In this document: piece by piece, positions 10,125 to 19,599 of the stretch | How positions within the stretch are numbered: position 1 is the stretch's first letter | Layout: every line of letters starts with the position of its first letter | NCBI GenBank assembly: GCA_023375785.1 | Contig: SZWC01004846.1 | Coordinates: forward strand, 1,729-65,728 | Source: Penium margaritaceum | Lineage: Eukaryota; Streptophyta; Zygnematophyceae; Desmidiales; Peniaceae | Reading direction: 5' to 3' | Length of the DNA: 64,000 nucleotides | The notes under the pieces: generated by a model | What the model was told of the DNA's origin: nothing | Databases searched by the model: none | What the model saw: only the letters and a program-made list of their open reading frames with translations | Translations under genes and position numbers: made by a program

Positions 10125-11260
10125 TTAAGTCTGGTTGATGGCGCGCGATCAGACTGGGTTTTTCCCGGCTCATACTCAATGTTGTAGTCAAGCCCAGATT
10201 TGAGAAACTCCAACCATTGGGATTGACGTCGACTGAGGTTCGGCTATGTCTTCAAATATTTCAGTGTGTGATTGTCGGTGCGCACAACGCATCGACAGCA
10301 TTCAAGTTAGCACTACCACGTCTTAAATGCATGTATGATTGTCAGCATCTCCTTCTTGTGTACGGCTTTGTTGAGTTTTGGTCCCCACAACTTTTGCAAC
10401 ATGTGCACGACCTGTCGTTCTCTGTTGCCGTCATCTTGTAGGAGAACTACACCAATGGCTCGGTCAGAGGCATTTGTAGCCATGATTTAGTCGATCGTTG
10501 GATTGGCCAATCGTACGGTTGGCGCCTAGGTCAAAGCGTTTCACCAAGCGGTGAACACTTCTTGTTCGCTGTCTCACCACCGCCACTCATTTTCCTTTCG
10601 AGTGACATCCGAGAGAGGCACTGAAACTTGGGTGTAATCGCGTACAAGACGCAGGTAGTAATTGCAAAATCCAAGGAAAACTTGAACGCCTCGGACATTG
10701 GTCAATGTCGACGAATCAACGACTGTTGCCACCTTGTTCGGATCCATGGTAATTCGTCCATCGTTGATGGCGTGACCCAAAAACTTGATCAAACGGTGAC
10801 CAAAGTCACAATTTTAGATCTTTCCAGAGAATTTCTCCCTTTGTAACACTTTAAGAAGTTTTTGAAAATGTCCATTGTGCTCCTCTGGCGTTTGCCTGTA
10901 CACCACAATGTTGTTGAGGTATACCACGGAAAACCCATTGAGGTACAGGCGGAAAATGTTATTCATAAACGCCATGAACATTGTTGGAGAATTCCTGAGT
11001 CTCAATGGCATAACCGCAAACTTGAAATGCTCATAGCGTATGCGGAATGCCATCTTCTCGATTTTAGCATCTGCCACACAGATCTGGTGATAACCGCTGC
11101 ATAGTTGGTAGCCGAGCTCGTCGACATTGGTCAAAAATTTTGTCAGCTCAAGGGAGAGTGTAGCAGTTCTTAATGGTAGCATCTTTCAACGCTCGGTAGT
11201 CCACGCACATCTACATCTTGCCAGTTTTCTTTTTAACAAACAGTACTGGTGCAGCGTATG
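10125..11260 (-). pseudogene. gypsy reverse transcriptase and RNase H remnant (copy 2)
   Basis: From 11260 downwards: a KKKTGKM-like start out of frame, then LPLRTATLSLE, YQLCSGYHQICVADAKIEK, FRIRYEHFKFAVMPL, and NGFSVVYLNNIVVYRQTPEE, where YLDD reads YLNN (about 10905-10935). The thumb follows as FLGHAINDGRITMDPNKV (about 10780-10735) and FLGFCNYYLRLVRDYTQ. RNase H is represented by broken fragments at about 10130-10560. Only one thumb segment is present, unlike copy 1. Confidence 0.85.
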
Positions 11261-11384
11261 GTGACATGGATGGACGGATGAACCCTCGACTGAGCATCTC
11301 GTCAAGTTGCTTTTTCAGATCGGTCTGCTCATGGTTGCTCATCCAATAGGCCCCTCAAATTGTGTGTCGCCTGCCTGGTTTTAG

Positions 11385-11840
11385 CTAGATGTGATGGTCG
11401 ATGTCATGCTGAGGTGGCAAGGTTTTTGGGAGTTTGTCGGGTAAGATTTCCGCAAACTCTCGAATGAGAGGTGAGTATTCCTTGGAAATCATTGCAAACT
11501 TTGTTGATGTCAATGAGGCAAATGAGGCCAAAGAGGCTGACAAGTCAGCTGCTGCCACTCCCTCTTCCTCCATTGGCTCAAGATGTGCAAGCCACGCATG
11601 AGTCCATGTCGTTGCTTACAAAGTTGTGAGAGGCCCCTCCATCCAATAGTTCCGGTGCCGCTCTGGGACTCCTGCAACCTCGGGGTTGCATTTTTAGCAC
11701 TAACGTTGGTTGGTCATCCTCATATCCCTCGTCAAACTTAGTGATCTAAAAAACCCTCTATGTTGTTGTGAGCCATTCAGATGGACGATCGTTTGGCACT
11801 CATCGCTCCTCTCAAATAAGATATCTGCCTTTCACTCCTA
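11385..11840 (-). pseudogene. gypsy protease and protease-RT linker remnant (copy 2)
   Basis: Minus-strand translation gives KFDEGYEDDQPTLVLKMQPR (about 11720-11665) and LLDGGASHNFVSNDM (about 11650-11605), the retropepsin active-site region with DGGA. The linker piece 11573-11385 (SLASFASLTSTKFAMISKEY ... DKLPKTLPPQHDIDHH) matches the linker of copy 1 (KFAMVPKEFAPLIHEFANVF ... PPQRDIDHRTE). Confidence 0.75.
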
Positions 11841-12384
11841 CCCTTTGCCATTTCCCAACTCAATTATCTATGAATTCCTCCCCCCTTTTGGCATGCTCCT
11901 TGCTTCCGCAGTTTCAAGCAATATGCCCGACCTTCTTGTACTTGGAGCAGGTGCGCATGTCTCTTTGGTCGACGGCGTGTCCACTTCCACCAGAGTCAAG
12001 GAGTCCGCCGACAGGACTTTACCATATCCACAATAATTGCGATTGGGAGGTCGCCAGCGTTGTAGTCAGCGATGTCGATCCTTTCTACAGCTACAATCAT
12101 TTGTGGTAAGTTGTTCTTGATGTCAAAGATGGTGATCGTCCACCAGATGTCCCGTTTGAGGCCGTTGCTGTAGTGAAAATAGAGTTCGTCAGGGGCGATG
12201 TCTGCACCACTTATGATCTTGCAAATTTTCCACGCATACTCTGCCACACTAGACTACTGACAGGCATGCTGAAGTTTACACCAAGCGTCCAACTTCTTGT
12301 TCAGCCATCCAAAACATGCAAGAATTGCGTGCGAGAAATTGCTCCAGTTGATTGGTGGCATAACCGCGTCTTGCCATTGCGGGT
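11841..12384 (-). pseudogene. gypsy gag C-terminal remnant (copy 2)
   Basis: The segment PQWQDAVMPPINWSNF (about 12380-12330) aligns with PQWQYALMPPPNRNE of copy 1; VAEYAWKICKIISGADIAPDE and ITIFDIKNNLPQMIVAVERID align with the matching gag segments. The zinc knuckle at about 11950-11900 reads C-S-K-Y-K-K-V-G-H-I-A-stop-N-C, again with Tyr at the second Cys position. The N-terminal half is missing at the junction with copia gag. Confidence 0.75.
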
Positions 12385-12431
12385 TGACATCTTCACACGA
12401 TACAACATTGTTGTATCGTGTGAAGATGTCA
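12385..12431. repeat. 23-bp perfect inverted repeat at the gypsy/copia gag junction
   Basis: Left arm 12385-12407 starts TGACATCTTCACACG; right arm 12409-12431 is its exact reverse complement, with a single T at 12408 between. On the minus strand the arm at 12431-12409 is copia gag (residues TDIFTRYN); the other arm is its inverted copy, directly followed by gypsy gag. Confidence 0.97.
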
Positions 12432-13426
12432 GTGTACTCAAGGCATGCTCCGAGCATCATCGTATGGATCGCCCACACCTGTGTGCCTCCTGAGGTCCCA
12501 AGGCGCGTATAGATGCGCATGGCGCGTTGCCAGTAATCGGCTGCAAGATTTGTAGGCCCCTGACAGAGAGAGTGGAAGGCACGAATGTGTGTTGCAGGAC
12601 TGGCGTGCGTCTCTACGGCCAGCAGGGATAAGGTCAGATCCCAACTTTCGCGTGGATTGGCGCCGGTGCCTGTGCCGGCCTCGCCAAGGAAGGGGCGGAA
12701 ATCGACGACGGTCTCGCGTGGTATGGCATAGAGGAGTCCGCGCATCGCCCTGGCTGGTGTCAGCACTTGTGGTGGGTCTGTAGGCTGATACGGGCTGTGG
12801 TAGTAGGGCCACACTCCCTATGAAGCAGCCCAAACCTAAAAGAGGATCTCCCAGCAATCAAAGCCGTCCTCACTGATGTATCGTGGAGGTGGTGTCTCAA
12901 AGTCCTCGGGTTGCCACTCTGTGGAGAGAGCAACCGCAGGCCAAGGAGGACGAGGGACGGGGAAGACTCCTGGAAGGGGATAGTCACCGGGATAGTCGGG
13001 TGACGATCGTATCGGAGGAACCCGAGGAGATCTGGTGCCCCTTTGTAGCTGACGGAGGCAATCCTGAAGAACTCGAATCTCATGATCTGGGGAGTCGCCT
13101 ATCATGCCTGGCATGAATGGATCATCATCCAGGAGGTCAGGAGGTGGTGGCTCAGGTCTAGCTCCTGTCACGGGTGCCTGAGCCAACTGCTGTGTAGAGA
13201 CCGCGACGCCGGCAGCTCCCTCGGTAACCTGTCGCGGGACCGTGGACTACGCACGCAGAAGCTCAGTCAGCGTGCGGATGGCATCAGTCCGCTCCCGCTA
13301 TAGGCGATGCATCTCATCCAGCTGGCTCCGTGTGTGCTGAACGTCCTACGATCATGGGCTCAGGACTCCAGAAGAAGAGGAGGAGGGATCACCTGTCCCC
13401 TTCCCCTTGTTGTCAGACGAGTTCAT
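12408..13426 (-). pseudogene. copia gag, truncated, with six in-frame stops
   Basis: Starts at ATG 13426 (MNSSDNKGKGTGDPSSSSSG) and stays in one frame to the junction at 12408 with no frameshift seen. In-frame stops: TGA at 13352 and TAG at 13346, 13298, 13247, 12836 and 12818 (lowest coordinate of each codon). Homology to the gag at 61233-63555 is clear in DFETPPP versus EDFETPPPR, WEILF ... YYHSPYQP versus WELSF ... YYTLPYDS, and DYWQRAMRIYTRLGTS versus AYWQRAEDILRRLGTS. Beyond 12408 the frame runs on into gypsy gag, giving a chimeric open stretch down to 12254. The zinc knuckle and protease are missing. Confidence 0.8.
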
Positions 13427-13539
13427 GTATGGGTCGACAAGTCAGGTTTGTCAGATTCCAAAAGCATTAGCGTTTCTTGAGGATTTGAAACACTGGCAAT
13501 TGTTTACCATCCGGCAAAAAAATTGGCTAAGCATGGGGC

Positions 13540-13600
13540 TGACGTCAGCAAGTGGCTGATGATGTCAGCATGACGTCAACAAGCAAAAATGGTGACGTCA
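13540..13600. promoter_or_regulatory. cluster of TGACGTCA palindromes in the copia leader
   Basis: Perfect TGACGTCA occurs at 13540-13547, 13571-13578 and 13593-13600, and TGATGTCA at 13560-13567. This 8-mer is the classic binding core for bZIP factors of the CREB/ATF and plant TGA classes. The cluster lies about 115-175 bp upstream of the gag ATG. The copia element on the right has a similar cluster in the same place. Confidence 0.7.
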
Positions 13601-13639
13601 GCTCGACCCCCCCCCCCTTTTTTGCCTTCTCACACGGTT

Positions 13640-14175
13640 CTGCGTGAGCCTGCAGCCGCTCCGCGGCGGCTGCGCTAAAGCTGCGCGAAAGCTGCGCAGT
13701 AGCTTATGCTCAGCTGTTGTTGCAACTGTGCTGTCAGCTATACCAGTAGCTGCGTGGTTGCGTGCGTAGCAGTGTCAGCAGCGGTTGCGCAATGCCGTAG
13801 CTGCTACTACGCGCTACGCCTGCTACTCGGTGCCACCGCCGCGTGCTTCTGCTGTTGCCGTTGCTGTGTTGCTGTTGCTGCAACTGTTGCTACTCAGCTG
13901 CTTCTGCCGTAGCTGCCAATGCTGTTATTGCCGTTGCTGTTGTTGCTCTTGTGCTGCTGCCGCTGCGCTGCTATTGCCGCGGCCGCTACTACGGATGTGG
14001 ACGGCGGCTGCACTTGCTGCAGCCGCCACGCACTATTGTAGCTGCTGCTACGATGCTGCTGCTACCGCTGCTACTGCTCCTCCGGTCTCACGTGATGGGT
14101 GTGGACTGCGTCGACGGAGACCGGCTGTCTTCGACAGGCCCCAGTGGATCTGCTGCAACGGTGACTCTCACTACT
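13640..14175 (-). repeat. CTG/CAG-like triplet tract in the copia leader
   Basis: About 500 bp of imperfect CTG, TTG, CTA and CCG triplets (CAG-type on the minus strand), between the TGACGTCA cluster and the PBS. Long open frames here (poly-Cys, Leu or Ala) are products of triplet composition and are not called as genes. Confidence 0.8.
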
Positions 14176-14223
14176 ACTGCTCCGCTGCGTCTCTGCTGTG
14201 CAGCTCAGTGAGAACTGTCTCAC

Positions 14224-14236
14224 TGCTCTAATACCA
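14224..14236 (-). promoter_or_regulatory. primer binding site of partial copia
   Basis: Minus-strand TGGTATTAGAGCA directly follows the LTR end (...CATCTTCTCA); one change from the common TGGTATCAGAGC initiator-Met site. Confidence 0.85.
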
Positions 14237-14865
14237 TGAGAAGATGAAAGGAAGCTTCCTAGCAACACTCCCGTTGACTAGGCGTCAGTGCTTGATCAGA
14301 CGGTGACGACAGCCACAAGTTGTGCACGCTATGGCAAGAGTTTGGCTACGAGACACAAGGCAAAGTGTCTGAATGCTTCAATAACATTTGCAGAGAGGGA
14401 TAACAAATGACAGATCCATGGCATAGATACCTGCCGCGGCGCACAGTGGGTGTCGCACGCGGCGGTCCAAGAGCAATCCTGAAACCGGCCCAAAACCACT
14501 GTTTTGGCCATAACTCTGCGCACACAAGTCAGAATGCTACGCCGTCTGAACCTAGACCTCCAGGATCAGAAGACGGACGCTACAGCTAGTCAGAGGTATG
14601 CATCCATCATCAAACGGTGGACACCCAATGCAAAAACATGCAAATGGGGCTCATGGCCAGTCCGCCAAAAAGACTCCTGCAAGCTGCAGAAAAACAGAAG
14701 GGAGTCCCGGCAGTGTCCGGGGACGGTAGTCGGCCGGCTCCAATCTGGTAGTCCGCCGCTAGTGGTCGCACTGGTATCACCACGGCCCGCCTCAGGGATC
14801 TGCACGAGCATGGACACGGCCGAGTGGTCCCAGTAGCTTGTACAAGAACGCCACAAATCACAACA
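14237..14865 (-). repeat. 5' LTR of partial copia
   Basis: 629 bp on the minus strand, TGTTGTGATTTGTGGCG ... CATCTTCTCA. It matches 54847-56134 (plus strand) along its whole length, apart from about 665 bp inserted in that copy. Confidence 0.85.
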
Positions 14866-17800
14866 CCTCGCTCGCCCCTTTTTGCCCCCCTTGTTCCTGT
14901 AGCAAGAGGGTGATGTGGGAGTTTGCTGGTCCAGCAGGCCTTTCTGAAAGTGGAACACTGCGGAAGTATGTTGGGTTGGTGGAGGTGGGGTGTACGCGCA
15001 TGGAGGTGGAGGAGTTTGGACACCACTGGGCAGTGTTCCACATTCACCACGACGAGGTCACTTGCTATTCGTCAAACAAGGCACCACTCCTTGTGGTGTG
15101 TGAGGATTGTCACGATGGAGTGGAGACGACGGCGATGTTAGCGGGCCGACCTACCTCTGATGCCAATGTAATGCGAGTACTCGAACTTAGCGTCGCAAGG
15201 CTTCAGCAAGCTCGGAAAAGTTTGCATTGTAAAATTGAATGACCGTCCTCCTCGTCGGAGTGGTCTTTTCCTTGCCCGAGTCGTCATGGCTCGTCACGTC
15301 TTTCGAAGCTACGTTGATGTTCCTTTATAAAGTTCTGAGTTGTTTATTATTTGTAATCATTTATGCATCTTGTTATAAATAACGGTGGAAACCTGCTGAC
15401 CGTATTTTCCGTCGAGATGGATGTTTGGATTCGATTTTAACTCTTTCCTTCACGCGCTTGCGTCAAGCTTGACGCGACCCGATGGTGTCGGGCACAGAAT
15501 TGTGTTCATGGACTGTTGAAATCAGGTAATGATTGTGACAGTCGTTCTTGACTTTAAAACTTTAGGTTCTGTTTCTAAAAGTTCGTTATGTTACATTGAT
15601 GGTTCATTCCCAGGACATGGTACTTTGTTTCAGCTCCAAAGACACTGTATTGCCGGGGTTTGCGGTTCCGTCGAAATGTACCCCACAGGCCTCCTCAACG
15701 ACAAACTAGGCCTTTTACTTTTCTGGTGCTCCGAAAATCAGAGAGTGTGGCAACCAGAAAGGGGGGTTTGTTGGTTTCTGTTTCCGAACTTGGGGTACCT
15801 AGATATTTGATTCCAGCCTAGTATTGTGTGCGAGGATGCGTTCTTTCAATCTGCGTCATAATCGTGCGACGACCTTGTCATGAGCTAAGCTCCTTCGCTA
15901 TAGCCAGTACAAGGCGCAAAGAAAATCCGCCATCGCATACCTCACTCTTCCAGGCATGACCTAGCTTCTCTGTCAATACTGTTTAAGTGAATTTCCCTGA
16001 ATCCAGGTTCGGCGGGTTGACAGCCCAATAGTTTCATTCGTTGAATTAATTACCTTTAAGAAGAAAATTCATGAATCGAAGGACCGAAAGATCTTTTTGG
16101 TGATACCGACTTGAACCTCTAAAATCGAAGTGTTCTAAAGTTAAATATCGAAGATATGAATTTTTCTTTGCGGTTTTAACAGGAAGCGTCTTAACGTACT
16201 AGTGCGCGAGTTGGGCCCTTGGTGTGAGACGTCCCTCAATTTTCCAAACGAACAACATATCAACTATGATCGATTACATTGGTTTACAAGTCTATCGTCG
16301 ATAAAAACATGCAGTTTCGGGAAAACGTCATCTATTTTCCGTATACACGAAGTGCAAATTCTCAGTGACCCGAATCGGAACGTATCGCATCGTCGAACAG
16401 TTTCGGTACCTACCATCGATTCCTCAACTCATTTCCAGATGAAGTTCATTTATCGAACGAACATGCTGATTTCTCGCTCGAGACGTCGCTTGAAGGCTTC
16501 TCGATTACGACGATTGTGAGAACGCATAGTCGCGATTCGCGAAAGCAAAACAAATGTATTCACGGAATTGATGACGTCTTCGGAGACCCTTCCCGCCTGA
16601 GAGATCGCAAATCCCTCATTGTTACAGCATTCTCAAACTAGCATGCAAAAATGCCTACTATAAATCCAGCCCTGCCAAGACTCCTCTAACCAGTCATCAC
16701 TTATATCGGCCAGCTCTTTCATGTACTCGTAAGAAAACTGGAATCTCTCAAAATTTCTCAAAAATGTACTTCCAATCAGAATTCTCAACCACAACCCATC
16801 GCTAATGACCACTTGCATGTCAATCCTTGATGAACCTTATGCTTACCTCCCCCACAATGTTACAACTAAACCTTTACAACAAGCACTGAGCAATTTGGAG
16901 GGGTGACAAGACATGATGCATGAGCATTAGAAAAAACCAAAATACATCATTAAGCCAAGAGTTAACGATTGTAAGGCCTTCCCCTACCCAATGCGACTAA
17001 GCCTATTGTGCTTGCATGGCTTATTCTACCTTGCCCTCAAAGATCCAATGTGATTTTTGGACTCGATTAAGTAAACATATGATCCTTCTCTTTTCCATTT
17101 AAATCCATGCACATTGAAAATGATATTAAACAAAAATTATTGGCATCTAAAACCTTCAAAATCTAAGTTACTCCCATCCGCACGGTCAAAACCTAACACA
17201 ATTAGTTTGTGTCTAAGAGGGGAATCCATCACCTCTTCATTACAAGAAATCCTTCTTCATGAGATATGGGTAAATTTGGGCATAAAACCTCAACCTACAA
17301 CGTAAAACAAGTGTCTTCTTAATTCTTATCTACATTTTGATACTCGAGGATGGTGTTAAAACACTTCCAAACCCTATCATGTCTATTCCATAAAAAAATG
17401 TAAAATGAAAGCACAGACATACACAGTGGTATTTGGAAAACAACAAAAGGAACCTCAATGAGTGGTACCCGTTTTGTAATAACAAACTTCATATTAAAAA
17501 ACTTTTCCTCCATCTTGGCGCCACTCTCCATATTTGACTTCACTACAACGGTGTTCTCGAGCCCTTAGAATGCGAAGTGGATCAAATTTGGAGGAAAGAT
17601 ACCAACATGAAAGCCAAAATTGTTTATACAAAATCAATTTTGACTTTGATCAAAGGCATCAATTGAATCTAGTCAAAGAAATTGGTTCAATTAGTCTAAT
17701 GATTTTGTGATTTTGTGGATTATGATAAGAGTAAATGGGTAAACATCAAGTGGTTGAACAAAGGATACACCCATTCATGAAGAGCTACATACGAGGTCTA

Positions 17801-19599
17801 TTTTTCTACAACCTATTTGATTCATTTCATGAGAAGAGTTTGAGGATGTAGGATTCCTCCTTTGCAGTTGCCAATGTGTTTGTAACGCCATGTACTTCTT
17901 TTTGTGTATGGTTTTAAACAGTGATTTTTAGACGTGATCAAATGTTCAAATGACCACACAAGACATACTCATATTCCAAAGGGTATGGATGTGTAATTGC
18001 CTAAGTACTTGAAATAACATGAATAGTAGGTGCCATGGGATTCTTATAAGAATGCTTCTTTCACTGAGTTATTCCAATGCTATTTTAGTAGCTTGTGTGA
18101 AATATCTACAAGTAAGGTTTTTCACACCATTGGATTACAAAAAGAAAATGGGATTACCTTCAAATTCTTTGTCAACTGAGGATGATAGACATAAATCTAG
18201 TCAAAGAAATTGGTTGAATTGGATAAAAACAAAAGTACTTGAATAACCTTAAAATCATACAAGATTTTATGAATAAACATTTTGTAGAACATGTTAAGAT
18301 CCAAGGTGTGTGGAAAGGATAGGTTCATTGCTTTTGCAAGATAACCTCTTGCGCAAAAAACTCATAGATAAGTCAATAGTAGGCTTGGAGATTGACGAAC
18401 CAATACTTGTATGAATGATGATTGGTTTTAGAATTGCAATTATATAACATGACATAGTTCAACCTAATAGGGGTTATACACAAAGCTTTACCACTGATCC
18501 TGCAAGGGAAAGCACATTTCTAAGTTGTCAAAGCCATTGATGTGAGGACCTCGGTCCACTAGCGTCTCCAAGTACAGTGACCCATTGGTCGTCAGGGCTT
18601 CCTCTACCCAAATTGACAGTGCATTGTTTGGCTTCTCGAAAAACTTCAGCACAACCATGGAAGGAGTTGTAATTAGATGATGTGCTATAAGTTGACATGT
18701 TAGTTCAGTCTTGATGAGTTACGAAGACAGACCACGCACACCACCTTCTATATGTGGGCCTTGGCAGGTTGATCGCTTTTCTTCCATGTTAATGTTTCTT
18801 CATGTGTACGATGAAGCTTCACCATAACTGTAGTTCTTGGATTCTACAGCTTGTTACAGATCTTTGTGTGTCGTTCATCACCAGAACCATTATTCTTGCA
18901 TCCTTCTCCTCCTCATAGGTAAGTGGGAGCCGGAAATCTTAGTAGCCACAAGACGTGAATTTTGGCTCATAATTGAGCCCACCCGAGTGGCACACTCAGT
19001 ATTTTGTTGAATCGTGGCCACACACGTCATGTGCAAATGGTTCCAACCAGGAGCTTAATTAACGTCTCATCCTAGAAGTCCAATTATGCCTTGGCCATCC
19101 TTACAACATGCTTTCGTCGTGTTGAGCTCCTTACTACATTAGAGTCGTGCATACTAGCTAGTGCACATCACACGATTATACAATCCAAGCACTTTAGGCA
19201 TGAAAACTAGAATAAGAGTGGCTATCATGGTGAAAACATTACAAAATTTTACTCCCAAGATATCCAAAGAACTTCTTACCCACTAATCATCTCCCTTGAT
19301 GGCTACCCTACTAAATAAATCATATCAAGCTTCGGTGTACCTGAAAATTACTACGGAGAGTCAAAAACATTGTCACCCAAAACATCTGTATAGACTTTGC
19401 TTTGGCAATGGATTTATCATTTTGTCCCAATGAACCCAAATTCATTCACTACTATACATGTGTACACCATTTTTTCTATACATGTAGATTCCAAGTATCT
19501 TCCTTGTACTGACCCATGCATTCGTCACTTTCATAGAACATTCCCAGTGATAATGGAGGAAAACGGCATATAATGAAGTATCTTTTGTGTTACTTCTAC
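14866..19599. other. AT-rich intergenic region, no supported gene
   Basis: Composition shifts from balanced (to about 16600) to strongly AT-rich. The longest frames, such as 14838-15242 (134 codons, overlapping the LTR) and 16202-16519, show no domain I recognise. A diverged dispersed repeat at 18470-18900 recurs at 39770-40170. I see no exon-like structure, tRNA or transposon here. Confidence 0.55.
18470..18900 (+). repeat. diverged dispersed repeat, copy A
   Basis: Shares ordered blocks with 39770-40170: ACAAAGCTTTACCACT, a TCAAAGCCATTGATG-like block, and an ACCATGGAAGGAG-like block, then a GTTGATCGC-TTTCTT block. Identity looks moderate, so the family assignment is weak. Confidence 0.45.

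Larger units (their letters stand above)
7449..12384 (-). mobile_element. Ty3/gypsy LTR retrotransposon, 5'-truncated (copy 2)
   Basis: Same family as copy 1, read on the minus strand: gag part (12384-11720), DGGA protease (about 11600), reverse transcriptase, RNase H, integrase, polypurine tract, 3' LTR. The N-terminal half of gag, the PBS and the 5' LTR are missing; the element stops at a 23-bp inverted repeat (12385-12431), beyond which copia gag begins. Frames are broken throughout and the reverse transcriptase motif reads YLNN instead of YLDD. Together with copy 1 it makes a large imperfect inverted repeat of about 5 kb per arm. Confidence 0.88.
12408..14865 (-). mobile_element. Ty1/copia retrotransposon, 5' end only (partial copy)
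   Basis: Read on the minus strand: LTR 14865-14237, PBS, triplet-rich leader with TGACGTCA sites, and a gag that ends abruptly at the 23-bp inverted repeat. No pol follows. The gag and the leader architecture are related to those of the copia element at 56135-64000; the LTR is related to the one at 54847-56134. Confidence 0.82.

Noticed and set aside
13706-14231. Open frames of 120-150 codons rich in Cys, Leu and Ala
   Set aside because: Triplet-composition artefacts of the CTG-like leader. All three frames of one strand are open here.
14838-15242. 134-codon frame as a host gene
   Set aside because: Starts inside the copia LTR and shows no recognisable domain; insufficient evidence.
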